Shown one piece after another: positions 47,923 to 60,560 of a stretch of DNA of 64,000 nt. Made by a program: the position numbers and the translations under genes. Each line of letters begins with the position of its first letter. The first letter of the stretch is position 1. This stretch comes from Solenopsis invicta (lineage: Eukaryota > Arthropoda > Insecta > Hymenoptera > Formicidae), in NCBI RefSeq assembly GCF_016802725.1, contig NC_052671.1:326501-390500 (forward strand). The letters run 5' to 3'. The notes beneath the pieces were generated by a model. It was not told the origin of the DNA. It saw only the letters and a program-made list of their open reading frames with translations, and ran no database searches.

Positions 47923-49816
47923 CGGTCAATTAGGTAAAGTACTCATATATGACTGGAATAATTATGAAAAGAGTGGAACGGTAAGTGCAGACGTATAGCA
48001 TCCTAAGTACTAGAAATAAGAATGAAAAATCTCGGTCGGCTCAATTTTGTCGTTGCGTTGCCTACATTTATGTTATTATTTTTCTGTAGTTATTAACATA
48101 TACTTATTATATTTTCTCAATTCATATAACTTATTTTATTATTACAATTTTCTAGTACAAAGTTGAGGCGCTTTTTATTCTCAATTGTCGAATTTCTAAT
48201 TGCTAGTATAATTTCTTTCTTTAAGTGTAGAAAATAGATTAGAAATGCTTTTGCTCGTGCGCCACACTTTCACGAAGCCTCTATCTGTCTAACGACGGAT
48301 TAAATTGTACGTACGTACGTACGCCTACGCTTGTTTATATTACGGGTCAAAGAGTTATCAAACTATTACGCCATTTAATTGAATTTTTTGAAATCACAAA
48401 CAACTGAAATATGTAACAATTTTTAAATATATCTATAATAAAACAAACATTCTTTAAAAAAATATGATTTGTATAAAAATAAAAATAAATTGTTTTTCTA
48501 TAAAATGAATAGTGTAATTCACCGATATAATAAAGAATAAATTATTTATAAAACAATTTATAAAACAATTATTTTTCTACAAATTAAGTACACGCAAATA
48601 TTATTTTTCTTCAAAGCACCTTTGATTTCTTATATCAGTGACATGTAGTATAATTTTTATTTGCTGTGCATTGATATAATTTTTAACATAATAAAGCGAA
48701 TCACGAGTCGGACGTGTGAATCGGTGTGTGATCTCGTTCATTCTCGTAATCGCTTCCACGTGATACATTGCGTGACGAAGCGCTCGAGACTGCATGCTGA
48801 ATAATCGATAATCTCGAATGCATGAATCTCCGTCGTGCTGGTAATATTTTCTTGCCGATATCAATGTCGATTTTGATTAGAGTAACTGTAATTCGTATCG
48901 TTGTCGCTCACAAAGTCACAAAGCGGTATCTGCGATGCTAAACAGGATGCCTTCCCGCTTGCCTTTGGACGATGCACGATGCCACAAAGGTCTTGTTAAG
49001 CCCGATGATTCCTTATCTCTTTCTTCGATGAACGTGTTGGAATTCGACTATCGTTTTAATCATTTTAAAGAAGCTATTGTTACTTCCTTTAGAAGAAAAT
49101 TCATATGTCTACATACTTTTCTTCCAAAGAATTGTAAAAATTATAAATCGTTTCAAAAATTTCACCTCTTATCCTATTCAACAAAATTTTATTTTACTTT
49201 TTTAGTGGTAATAAATAAGATTCTACACTTTGCAAAGGCAGCCCCTAATTTAAAGAATAATGATTAAAATAACGCTGTGACAAATATTTTATACTTTACG
49301 ACTGAGAAAAAAAGGAAATCGTGATATAAGTGTGGAGTGATAAGATAATTTGCGTTGAATTTTAAGAGCGACTGTACAGTCTATTGAGACATTGCAGGAA
49401 GATTACTGCTCATTAATGTTCACTGCATTTTTATAAAAACTAAATTTTAGTTTTACATATAGCAGAGATTTTTACAGCTGTATAATACTTTTTATATAAT
49501 TTTGAGAAATATATTATTATTAATTTTTTAACTTTAATTTTATGTACAAGAGAGAGTCGTAGGCTACTCGTCTACGTAAATCAAAAGCATTCTGATTCAT
49601 CATATCATAATTAATGATCGCATGATCGTAGACGTTGCATATTACTTATTATTGCAGCTAAAAAATTATTTTAAAAAATTATTTTTTTTGCAAGCAAAAA
49701 TATATTATATTTTAGAAAATGTTTATAAAATCCATTTCGTAATACTTATTAGTGTGTAAAATCTACAAAAGATATATTATTAATTAAGTATAAATAAAAG
49801 TGTCTTTTATGATACG

Positions 49817-49817
49817 T

Positions 49818-49848
<31 letters not shown>

Positions 49849-49853
49849 GTGTG
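49817..49853. repeat. (GT)n microsatellite
   Basis: About 18 GT units with one GC interruption. Confidence 0.93.
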
Positions 49854-50376
49854 ATTGTATATTATATCGCTATTCCATCCTCCTCTTCCGTCTCACAAAC
49901 GCATCCTTCTTTCCCTTCTTCAATAAAATATAAATTACCTTCATTTTACAATATATCTAATGAACTTCTATCTATTGGATGTTTCAACATCCGTATTAAA
50001 GCTGCGTGAATTTAAATAACAACAAAACAAAAAATCTTTTATGTACTAATAAATAATCTTGTAACATAGCATTTTGATGATATTATTTCTAACATCTATT
50101 ATATATTTAATAGAGAACTTTTGAATAGGTCTAAAATAAGATTGCATTATAAACAGAAATTTTTGGTATTGCAATATATTCTTCTTTCATCAAGGAATAT
50201 GTATGAAAATAAAAAATTCAACTTTGGATTTAATATAAATTGTAAAAATTGTTATTATAAAACACAATTCTAAGCGTTGTCCAAGCAAAAATAAGTCCTA
50301 ATTATTATAATTTTAAAGGCTTAGAAAAAAATACGTTTTTTTATCAAATTTTCCGCGGATTTTTTCGGTTTTTTCT

Positions 50377-50835
50377 CTTTTAATTACATACACTTCCTCA
50401 TTATTCTTAAACTTGAGTATATTATCACACGAAGGTACGTACACTTGAGTGTCTTTTTGTTATTTAACTTTTTATTCGGCCATATACATTTCGAGTTATA
50501 CAAAGTTAAAACAATAACATAAAATTTTGTTAATATGGTTTTTTAAGCAAAATTTTTATATCGAAATATTTCTTCGATAATCAATTGTCATTCTAAAGAA
50601 AGGTGTTTAGAAACATTAGAGACATTATTGCAGTGTATTACGCAGTGTATTAGATTTTTATAAATCATGTTAGGACGTGAAAATAATAAATATTTCATTA
50701 CTTTCAGTCTAGAATCTATCAAACAACACTCTGACGAATGTAATCGTTCAAGTTTCAATAGAAAACATTAATTATAAACAAATTAATTCAATATAATAAA
50801 AATGGGTGCCATATTATCTTCTTCTTCTCCTTTAA
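50377..50835 (+). mobile_element. Internally shorter copy of the 36.7-38.6 kb element
   Basis: It aligns by eye with about 36903-37150 and then directly with about 38378-38570. Everything between, including the foldback insertion and its immediate flanks, is missing. The right end reads GTGCCATATTATCTTCTTC. At the junction a short GCAGTGTATTA motif is repeated. Confidence 0.75.
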
Positions 50836-50839
50836 TTCT

Positions 50840-52755
50840 ATCATACACTAATAAAAAATTTTCTTAAATAATTTTACTAAATATATTTATTAAAATGTAT
50901 TAAGAATATTTTATTTGCAACAACAACACGTTGTTTATATCATAAGAAATATAATGTGATACATCTCTTGCTTGAAGAAATGGCATAGCATATTTAAAGA
51001 AAACTCATGATCCAGAGACCTCGAGTTTGATATCCCTATCTAGGATAAATGTTTTTCCGAAATATAGATATACAATATTAAATCATGGATTTAAATATCC
51101 AATTTCAAGAAAAATTGTACACAAACGCCTTGTGATACAACTTCTATAATCATTAATAACTATTAATTTCTTTTAAGACTTTAAGACTACACTTCTAATT
51201 TCTTTATGATTTCAAGTATTTCTTTATTTTCGTATTTAAAATCATTATTTATTAATAGCAAAATAATGTTTTCCAAATAATAAATACACTCCCTGATGTA
51301 AAGAAAATGCGTTGTATGCATACACAATCAGCTATTAAATAAAAATCTTGACCCTTTTTAAAGAGATAACGTTACTCTTGTTACAGTATATCAACACTGG
51401 CAAATGTTACGGCAAATTGTATACAATATTGTTGGAAAGGTGAAGAAGAGTAATTTATAAAAAAAAGTTGATGCCATGCAATATCAATTTTATTATTTAC
51501 AGTACTATGTTATATAAGCAATAACAAATTAAAAAAAAAATATTTGCATGTGCAATTATAATGCACGAGTTTCGGAAAAATACAAATGCCGTAAAAAACA
51601 TTTGGAATTTTCAAAATGCATCACAAACGTTTCTGTTTCTTTCTGAAATCCGTACATTATAATCACACACAAATATCCTATTTTTAAACTCATATTTTCT
51701 GACACAAGATAGCACTGCAAATAACTCAAACCAATTGTTTGTTACAGACAGCTCTTGTGAAATCATCTTTCCAATATGTTTCTTTTTTTCGTAATATCTG
51801 CTAGTGTTTTATGTAGCTCACATTATAACAAGAGCAACGCCAGTAAAGATCAATATTTTTGATTTAATGCGAATCGTCAAATGCCACGATTGCCACGCAC
51901 GTTTATTCCTTACAGGGTTGAACACGTGCCCCTTGTTTTTCGTAAATATTAATTATCAAATTATTATTTCCATCTTTTCCCTCAAGTTTATTTTGATTAA
52001 AAGTTGAATAATAATTATAGAATATTCTAGCTTTCATTAAAATTAGTATAGAAACTAATATCGATATAGTAGTATGCGAAAACAAAGTAAGGAGCAGATG
52101 TTCAATTCTGTATCGCACAGATTCGTGTATGTTCACATCTCTATCATATTGGACATTTATATCGATCAAACATCATGAAAAATATTGTACAAATATTTCT
52201 ATTTATACGACACGCTTGGATTATTTATCAGGATTTTTTTTATTGTAAATTAAAATCTTTCCAAAGCTTTAAAAGCGCTGAAAAACCAACTAAATTCAAA
52301 ATCTACTACAAAGAAGTGTTTTACGTAGGACCAGCACGATAAATGCAGCATTTGCTTTTACAGCGTTTGAACCGCAATCAAAATTCGTTTAAAGAAGTGC
52401 ATTATAAATGCTAAGTTATAAACATGCAAAAAAAAGCAAATTGACAGCAGTTGCGGGAGGTGTACTTTCAACAGCGTTTTCAAAGCACTTTGCACGTGCT
52501 GCCACGTGCCACGTGGATGGCATGCCATCGATGAAATAATTCGTGAACAAAGTGACGAAACCGTGTGAAGAAAAGATTTCGGACCTTGAAATTGACAGTC
52601 GTGTTATCGTATATTATAATTAACTTACCGAACGTTACTCAAAAACTCAGTATTTGTAAACTCTCTTGTCAGTTAATTAAAAACTCTCAACTCATTCATC
52701 TGCTCTTACATTCGCGAGTTTCAGAACGATCAGCTAATAGAATCTTTAATGTTTA
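50840..52755. other. Intergenic, nothing recognised
   Basis: AT-rich with no gene or clear element that I could support. Two short open frames near 51800-52170 on opposite strands lack recognisable features. Confidence 0.5.
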
Positions 52756-52756
52756 T

Positions 52757-53612
52757 TTCCACCAGATTGTAGATTAACTTTAATCTCGGTTTAAAGTCTA
52801 AAACTCTAAAACTAAAAAAAGACAAAGAGTTAGCTAAAGTCATATCAGGGGTGCTCAATCTTTTTACATCTGTGAGCTACTTTTTTTAGTAGAGCAACTT
52901 CGCGATCTGCCCATGTATGTGTTACAAGATGTAAGAGAAAAAGTACAAAATTATGTATAAAATATGATTAACCCTTTATTAAACATATTAATAGGAATAA
53001 GTGTTAAAATTATGAACAAATTAATAAGAAAAAAATTAATATAAAAATTATAAATTTTATAATAGAATGTAAATAAAATAAAAGTCAAAATCTAAACGTA
53101 CAATTTAAGAAAAATAAAAAATAATGCAAATATTCATGAGATCTTTGACATTATGTTGAGACTTAACAATTTTTTGAAAATTAGAATTATAAGAGGACAA
53201 GGATAATCTTAAACATTGATCGAGATGTTCATTAGTTAAAGAATTTCTGATTTTTTATTTTATGATAGTCATATCTAAAAATACTGATTTCGTCAAATAT
53301 ATAGAACCAAAGCAAGACATCGTTTTATGTACTGTATTTGTTAAAATTGAATATTTATCTTTGCTGCATTTCCATTTGGATTCTTTCGATTTCAGATATA
53401 AATCATTTTGAATTTAAATTATTTCTATCTTTAGATTTGCCTGATTCACGTCAAATATTCTCGAGATTTTATTTGAAATTTCTAAAGAAAGATCTATAAA
53501 AAAAAAAAAAAAACGTTGCTATCAACCAGTAGATCGCGATTGACTGATTGGGCACCCCTGATCTATAACAAAGTTAAAAGATCAAAGTTAATCTACATTG
53601 ATGGAAATGGAC
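52757..53612. mobile_element. Palindromic MITE split by an hAT-type element
   Basis: Left arm TGTAGATTAACTTTAATCTC and right arm ATCAAAGTTAATCTACATTG match the arms of the intact copy at 29172-29318, but lie about 800 bases apart because of the insertion at 52846-53560. Confidence 0.72.
52846..53560 (-). mobile_element. hAT-type DNA transposon relic
   Basis: Terminal repeats CAGGGGTGCTCAATC and (inverted) CAGGGGTGCCCAATC enclose 715 bases. Subterminal GCGATCTGCC on the left and the inverse of TAGATCGCGA on the right also pair. On the minus strand a decayed hAT transposase C-terminus reads MSCFGSIYLTKSVF, then after an in-frame stop LTNEHLDQCLRLSLSSYN. Both resemble the C-terminal dimerisation part of hAT transposases. 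The expected 8-bp target duplication is not clear. Confidence 0.8.
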
Positions 53613-54400
53613 ATAATGCAATATTCCGTCAGGGTGACGCAATATTTTATCTAAAACGTGTGCAGATATCGAATTGGCAAAAAAACAAATAAATAGTTAA
53701 CATAGGTATTAAAGTTGTATAATTATTTGAAAATTTATCTAAATATTGTTTTTCAAACAATTAGAATTTTTAATTATGGTAACTGAAGAATATAGAAGTG
53801 ACGTCAATCTTTGGATTGACGTCAATTTGTGGTATAATTTACTTAATTGTTTATTTGCATCTCTATACGAGGTAATTGATTTTTTGTAATGATCCGACAC
53901 GAGTGGCACACATATATTTTTATTAACATATTGCATTCAAAATGCAACATATACTTGTTTAGATAGCACACAGATACAAAAAGAATTAAAAAAGAATTCA
54001 ATGATTCAGAATTTTCAGAAAAAGAATTCTTTTTTGTATCTCAAAATGAATTCTATCTTAGTGTGCATTAAATAAACATATCAGATAGAAGATACGATCA
54101 ATTTGACGTTACAAATGCTTCCAAGTATTTGACTGATAAATCACAAGAAAGAATTAAAATAAATTAATTGACCAATGAAAGAATGAAAGAACCAAAGCAA
54201 TTAAACAATTGTAGCGTATTCATAATGATTTTTTCTATTTCTTTCTACTTTTCGGCAATTTCCAAAAGAAAATCAGTACTATCGATTCTTAGCTATTATC
54301 ATGCGCGCGCTACTATAATTATATTAAGGGGTAAGGTCAAGATGATGTGAACTCGGTGACTGAGAATGACGAGAATTTTCGTCATGTTGATTTTACGTGA
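53613..54400. other. Intergenic with a possible small inverted repeat
   Basis: No gene. Around 53955-54070 TAGATAGCACACAGATAC and GAATTCTATCTTAGTGTGC form imperfect terminal inverted repeats around AAAGAATTC-rich sequence, possibly another MITE. Confidence 0.4.
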
Positions 54401-54404
54401 TGTA

Positions 54405-54480
54405 ACATTCGTATGAATGAGTGTGTATGTGTGTATATATATATATATATATACACATACACACTCATTCATACGAATGT
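54405..54480. repeat. 76-bp palindrome with (TA)n centre
   Basis: ACATTCGTATGAATGAGTG and its reverse complement flank GTATGTGTGTATA and a TA run. It directly abuts the left arm of the larger inverted repeat that starts at 54481. Confidence 0.85.
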
Positions 54481-54593
54481 ACACGGCAACGGGCCGCGAT
54501 CATATCCCCTCTCCTCTCGTGTTATCAGAGGGATGTGATGATAACGTTATCGCGTGTCCCATGATGGTGATCACGCGCGATGCGGCGTATTAT

Positions 54594-54653
<60 letters not shown>

Positions 54654-54886
54654 CTAAAATAAGTATATAAATTAGAAGGCACAAAACTATGTGCATTGCG
54701 CATATCGTCGACAACGTTCGAGTCCGACTATCGATTCTTTTCGCTTTAGTGCTTCACGTGTTACCGCTAGTTACCGCCGCGCCGCATCGCGCGTGATCAT
54801 CATCATGGGACACGCAGTAACGTTATCATCACATCCCTCTGATAACACGAGAGGAGAGGGGATATGATCGCGGCCCGTTGCCGTGT
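54481..54886. repeat. 106-bp inverted repeat, GC-rich arms
   Basis: Arms 54481-54587 and 54780-54886 (starting ACACGGCAACGGGCC) are about 97% complementary. The 190-base spacer contains a long TA repeat (about 54593-54650). The right arm borders the CpG-dense block at 54.9 kb. Confidence 0.9.
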
Positions 54887-54889
54887 CAC

Positions 54890-55650
54890 TAGGAGAATAA
54901 CGTGCGAGATATTTTACGGCACGTGACAGTCGCGTGGTCGCGATCTTGCGGAATCGGCGACGCGGCGACGTGGCGACGGCGACGACGACGGTGACGACGA
55001 CGGTGGTGGTGGTGGCGGTGGTGGCGGTGGTGGCGGTGGTGGCTGGTGGTGGTGGTGGTGACGGTGGCGGCGGCGGCGGCGGCGCTGGCGGCGGCGCCGG
55101 GCGCGAGCGGGTCAATCGAGACGCGATGATCCATCGCGATCCTGCTCGTGTTCGTGACGGAAAATCAGACAGGACGTCGCCTCGTGTCTCGCGCGCGCGC
55201 GCGCACCCACAACACAACACTGACACCACCGACGCCGGTGGTGGTCGTGACGCATGCGCTCATCGAAACTCCGCTCCGATTGGTCGTCGCCACATGGTCT
55301 GATGTCAGACCACGGAGACTGTGCGATTCAATAATAAGATGCTCTGATGAGGTAGATACTCAGCCAGTCCTCACAGTTCGATCGCCCGACAGTCTCGACC
55401 CGCCACTCGGCTGCCTCTTTCTCGAGTCTGCAACAGCTACTCGCGTCATCCAAGGTGAACGCGAGCCAGTCCCGTTCGAGGAAGAAAACCCCGCGCGGTC
55501 ATTCGAAAAACTCGACGGCGCAGCGAGGACCGTTTTACTCCTACTTTTCCCGGCCACGAGAGCCTACTTCAGGTGAGTTTCGCGGTCAATATCGGCTATC
55601 GCCTACGAATAGTGCGAATAATCGTCCGCTTCCGGAGAGTCCAGACCTTG
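54890..55650 (+). promoter_or_regulatory. CpG-dense GC-rich block, candidate promoter and first exon
   Basis: Base composition changes sharply from AT-rich to GC-rich with very many CpG. It contains GGTGGC and GGC trinucleotide arrays (55000-55100) and a CGCGCG run (55190). A CCAAT-type box in inverse orientation (ATTGG) lies at 55279. A strong donor, TTCAG followed by GTGAGTTTCG, lies at 55572/55573. Open frames run through it on several frames because GC-rich DNA has few stops, so coding is not shown. It may be the noncoding or short-coding first exon of a gene extending right. Confidence 0.4.
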
Positions 55651-55814
55651 TGCGCGCCGCGCCTCGTAAAACCTTCCAATTTATAATACATCTTTACCTT
55701 CTTCGATCTTTCCTCTTTTTTTCTTCTTTTTTCGTTGCACTGATATACAATATTATATTATAATGAAATTATATGCGCATGGAAGCCCCACATGAATTAT
55801 AATTAGAAAAATGC

Positions 55815-55815
<1 letters not shown>

Positions 55816-55876
<61 letters not shown>
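55816..55876. repeat. (GA)n microsatellite
   Basis: About 30 GA units. Confidence 0.96.
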
Positions 55877-55879
<3 letters not shown>

Positions 55880-55880
<1 letters not shown>

Positions 55881-56474
55881 CGTTCAATAAACATACTGCA
55901 TACTTTTCACCATTACACGTTCTACCAAATATGTATATATTTTTTATATAATTGTTTATATGAATAGAGAAAATGTATATTGAAGAATTGTAAGAGAAAG
56001 ATTAATGTCTTTATTTCATAATTAGATTTTAACAATCGTTCATTTTTATTTACATATATGAAGGAATTATCAAATAAGTATACTGTTTCGAAAAAAGTGT
56101 ATTTTAATTTGTAGAATTGAAATATCGTCGTATCTTGGAATAATATGAATCTCGATAGTAAAACGATTGAATATTAGCGAAATATATCACAGATATATTA
56201 GACATATTTCAGAGATCTTTTATGTAAAAAAAAAATATTAGATTAATGCATTATTTTATATAATCGTCTCAAAAATTTTTTAAAGAAATAAAAAAAAACA
56301 ATGTCTTTTATAAGATTTATAGAATCATGATACAACCTTCGGAAATTCTTTAAATTGCGTCGCATGGGTGAATATTAGAATAAAATATTAAATACAATGT
56401 CAAAAAAAGATTGAATGAATAAATAGATCTTGCGATGTAAGGATTATATATATATATATATATAAAATATCCTG

Positions 56475-56509
<35 letters not shown>

Positions 56510-58400
56510 TCTTATATAAGAACAGATTATGTAGTCTCTCCGAAAGATAATAAGTATCTAATTTAAAAGGCAAGGCGTGGCAAATGCTAATGACTACATA
56601 ATCATACATTATATATAATACATATATATTATAATATGTATAACAATAACACGTAATACGTATAAATAGAAGCAACAAAATGTAAAATAAATAAAAATTT
56701 AAAGCGTGGGCAAGAAGAACAAAAGTAACAAACTGCACTATTGTACGACTCTAACGAAATGATTTAGCACGCTACGATGCGAGGTGTGAGCTGCGCAAAG
56801 CTCGAAACAAACACATGCATTTAGCATTTTACATGTTACATGTACCTCACAGTACTTATATAAATGGCAAATAGTATGCGCGCGCGAATATTTATTGTAG
56901 AACGAAATCATTCGGACGTAGTCATTTCTTAAATTTTTGACACACTTGTGTTTGGAGAATCGACATTATCAGAATAGATTACGCGACATTTTTGTTTATA
57001 TTGCGTCATAACGTATATCTAACAAGTATGATGTCAAACTATATTTGCGAAATCACATATAACTAGACAAGTAGAGACATTCGTATAGCAAATAGCAAAA
57101 GCCTGCTGCTGCAAAAAAAAATTGAATTAATAAAATTTGAACGTCGAGCAAAAGACATTTTTGTTTCTAGTAAGTTGGTATATTAAAATTTCAAGTATTT
57201 CTTTATTCATTTACGAAAATTACGTTTCATTATAAAAAATTTTATTTAAAATCAAGAGATTACAATTTTCTTTTACTTTTCTCGTTCTAATTGTAAAAAA
57301 TATTATTGTACAATTACTGATATTTCTCAATTATTAATCACAATTGCACGCACCAGTCGCGGATGCGTGTAGTGGGCACTAGCGATATCCAACGTACGAT
57401 TCTATTGAGACTTAAATGATTGATCAATTAACCGAGTAATGATTAATGCAATGGCATAAGAAAGCACGATAATTGACCCCTACCTGAATGCACAATTAGT
57501 TAGCTTAATTAACATCACAGTTGCAAATGACTTTTAAATTCATTATTTACAATGTTAATGCAAAGTTGTAAAAGAATAAATTTGATAACACTAAAGTTGT
57601 TGACTACTTTAACATTAGGAAACAAGAACAAAATTGCTTATATACTTACAAAGTGCTTAAATTTTTTATATGAAATATAATAATAGATTTTTTTTTATGT
57701 ATATTATCTCTTGGTTTTTTATTAACTAAATTTATTAATTAAATGTAACACGATACAATATGCACATTTATTGGTAAATCTTGAGTAACTGTGAGTAGTT
57801 TTGAGTGTCTCAAAATACAATATTTTTATAACAATTTCTTAATACACATTTAAAAAGAAATAATCTGATAACTTGGCAATACTATAGATTGATACTAGTT
57901 AAGATAAGGTATCGTCGTATCTTCTACAAATTGCCACTCCTAATTTACCTGAAATGTCAGTAATGACTGGACACTACTTCATACTTGATACATAGTAACG
58001 TATTTTTGTTACAAACATTTGTATTTGTATCTGAAAATGGAGCACTAATTTGTATATATACGGAACAGACACGTGACAGGAAAGCTAATGCGATTAATAT
58101 CAAATGAATTTCAAGTGCAACACAATTTACGATAAAGAGGCAGCATTTATCACAATTTCTTATCATTACCGTGCATTAATACCTATTTTGCAAGTAGAAT
58201 GTACTCTATCAGATTACCTATGCTCGAGTGCGATCTTGAAGATTGAATTTAAATATTTATAATCCCGATAAAAATGAGTCATCAAGGTTAAGGTCGATTT
58301 GATAAAAGATGTGACTTAAGTAAACGATTTTCACAAAAAAATTATAATATCTTCTTGATATTTATTTTTCATTTTGGAGCTCAATTTTAAGGTTTGGATC
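55880..58400. other. Intergenic or intronic, nothing recognised
   Basis: AT-rich; no gene seen. It holds a TA/GT compound microsatellite at about 56442-56508. If the 55.6 kb donor is real, this is probably intron. Confidence 0.5.
56442..56508. repeat. (TA)n and (GT)n microsatellites
   Basis: A short TA run (56445-56462), a 16-base gap, then about 15 GT units. Confidence 0.92.
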
Positions 58401-58404
58401 TAAG

Positions 58405-58602
58405 CAAAATGGTTGACTCATAATTTCAAGATAAGTTTTGTATTTACTAACGCACAATTATTGTCTTGTGTCTCAAGTCTTAAGTTACAAACAGAATCTC
58501 TTTTTAATTTAAGATTTGAGATACAAGATAGTTATTGTGCGTTACTAAAGATAAAGACTCAAGTCATAAAACTTGTCTTAAGATTTTATAGTCAACCATT
58601 CT
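58405..58602. mobile_element. Palindromic MITE, about 200 bp
   Basis: Inner arms GCACAATTATTGTCTTGTG and the inverse of CAAGATAGTTATTGTGCG pair closely. Outer arms AATGGTTGACTCATAA and the inverse of TTTATAGTCAACCATT extend the hairpin. No coding capacity. Confidence 0.7.
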
Positions 58603-58808
58603 ATTTAGGCTCTTTATCTTCAAAACAAAACCACTTATGCATTATCATTTTATAAAAATATAAAACATACTTGAGAAAGTTTAAAATGCTGAACCTTTTA
58701 CTTTATTGCGTGTAGTTTTTCAATTACGAGAAATAAAACTTTGTTGTGTCCATTTATCGGCAACACCGCGTGCTGCTCGTTCGATCTCATATGTGTGTGT
58801 GGGTGTAT

Positions 58809-58810
<2 letters not shown>

Positions 58811-58883
<73 letters not shown>
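58811..58883. repeat. (CA)n microsatellite
   Basis: About 36 CA units. It causes the Thr-His and Cys-Val frames here. Confidence 0.97.
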
Positions 58884-58887
<4 letters not shown>

Positions 58888-59167
58888 ATATAGGGTATAA
58901 GGTTGCTTAAACAAAAAAACTCTTTATAACAAAAATAATTATTCTACTGCAAATATATTATTTATTTATACTTACAAAACTATTATAGTTAATTAGATTT
59001 TGCTTATTTTTTTTTAAATTGTTTATGTATTATAATTTTTATATTTAAAAAATTCATTCTTTTCTTTTAAAAAGTATTGCCTTTTTACATTACATTTTAA
59101 ATCAAAGAGATTTTTTTCAAATTAGAAAATTCAAATTATAAATTACTATTTTATATATATATATATA

Positions 59168-59169
<2 letters not shown>

Positions 59170-59198
<29 letters not shown>

Positions 59199-59284
59199 TG
59201 TATGTATGTATGTATGTATGTATGTATGTATGTATGTATGTATGTATGTATGTATGTATGTATGTATGTATGTATGTATGTATA
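59170..59284. repeat. (GTAT)n tetranucleotide array
   Basis: About 28 uninterrupted GTAT units, the longest tetranucleotide repeat in the window. Confidence 0.97.
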
Positions 59285-59289
59285 TTAAA

Positions 59290-60380
59290 AATAAATAATA
59301 AATGAACAGCTCGAGTTATGCAAAACCATATAGTAAACGACGAGTAAATTAATATGTAATTATAATGTCATTATTTATAATTACATATTTAACGATGGCG
59401 TAAAACAGTATAAAAACAGTATAGAAAAAGCTGACACTCTGTAATGACGATTAATAAATGACATTCTAATTATATCACATTAATTTCTTGCTGTTGACTT
59501 TACTGTTTTCTGTAAAAAAACATTTCTTTAAATATGAAAATGTTTTTAAAAATCTGTATGTGCACGCCTCTGTGTAGATATAATGTTTATTCGTGTTTAA
59601 AAATTTCGAAATAATGTAAGTATGCATTTTTTAACTAAGTCCATCATAAATTTGTTCCGAAAAATTTATATCTCTCTATTTGAATTTTTGCTTGTAATAT
59701 CGGCCACAGAATATCTTTGTAATATTAATACTATGATGCGATGATCCAATAAGCTTTTCTTAAAAAGCCAAGGAAAAGATGTATGCATATTGGACTATCA
59801 TGCGTCGCGTGCCTTGTCATCACGTCATCACGTTGATATGCATAAGATGGAAAAGTATAACTGTAAGATAGCAAATTGTATTTATCTGTTTGATTTATTT
59901 ATTTTTCAAGAGTCGCATATTGTCTGTTCACACATTATATCAAATATATTTTGATATATTGTATTTTTAAGATCAAGATATGTTGTGCTGATTCACATTT
60001 AGACGTGACCGGATACAGTTTCAAGAGGTAACAAGAAGCTCTTGGGAAAAATACCTCCCATTGTCTCTAGATATTGATACACTCTGCTGGACTCAAATGT
60101 CTAATTAGCAGACACGCGACAGAAAAAATTAAATTGAATTGAATTCGTGCTTACGCACGCATCGACAGTCGTACAAGTTGCGACAACGTGATAAATATGA
60201 TAATTCAATCAACCTTCCAATTTGAACTTATGTCTAAGCTGACCCTGCAATACTCTCGAACAAAACAAATATAAAAAAGCAGTAAAATTAATAATAAAGA
60301 AACAAAAAATGTAGGCCTGTTTTTTTCCCCATTGTGTTACAGTGGCTGTGGGAGCTTAAAATAGACATCTTAGAATTTCT
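59290..60380. other. Intergenic or intronic, nothing recognised
   Basis: AT-rich with no supported gene or element. Confidence 0.5.
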
Positions 60381-60385
60381 GAAAT

Positions 60386-60560
60386 ATATAGAGGAGAAGA
60401 GGGTATTATGGCTACTGTCGACAATATGGCTACTTTTAAAATGTCAAAATATGTCGGAGCGAAACATCAAATATACACAAAGTATTTCTGTTGCAAAATA
60501 TGACATACTGCAATATCTGAAAACGAAATAAACTGTTTCTATTATCGCAGTATATTGCTG
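60386..60560. mobile_element. End fragment of the GAGGAGAAGAGGG element family
   Basis: It starts TAGAGGAGAAGAGGGTATTA followed by TGGCTACTGTCGACAATATG. The latter resembles the left end of the 36.66 kb copy (TATGACTACTATCGACAATAT). The other end was not found. Confidence 0.55.

Larger units (their letters stand above)
46660..50370. other. Intergenic region without a supported gene
   Basis: AT-rich. The stretch 46780-47010 is a degenerate AATAATGAATAATG-type array. A palindromic MITE (47287-47428), a LINE 3' end (47644 on) and several GA and GT microsatellites are listed separately. GC-moderate sequence at 48690-49060 contains an open frame starting MLNRMPSRLPLDDARC (48935) that I do not recognise. 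Confidence 0.5.

Noticed and set aside
48935..49267. 110-residue open frame MLNRMPSRLPLDD...
   Set aside because: The first 45 residues are plausible in composition, but the rest is AT-driven low-complexity sequence. No family, promoter or splice support was found.
54771..55302. Long Pro-, His-, Val- or Gly-rich frames on both strands
   Set aside because: They arise from GGT/GGC trinucleotide arrays in GC-rich DNA with few stop codons. No frame has a domain or splice structure.
59170..59284. Regular array as a possible CRISPR
   Set aside because: It is an uninterrupted GTAT tetranucleotide run with no spacers, in a eukaryotic genome.
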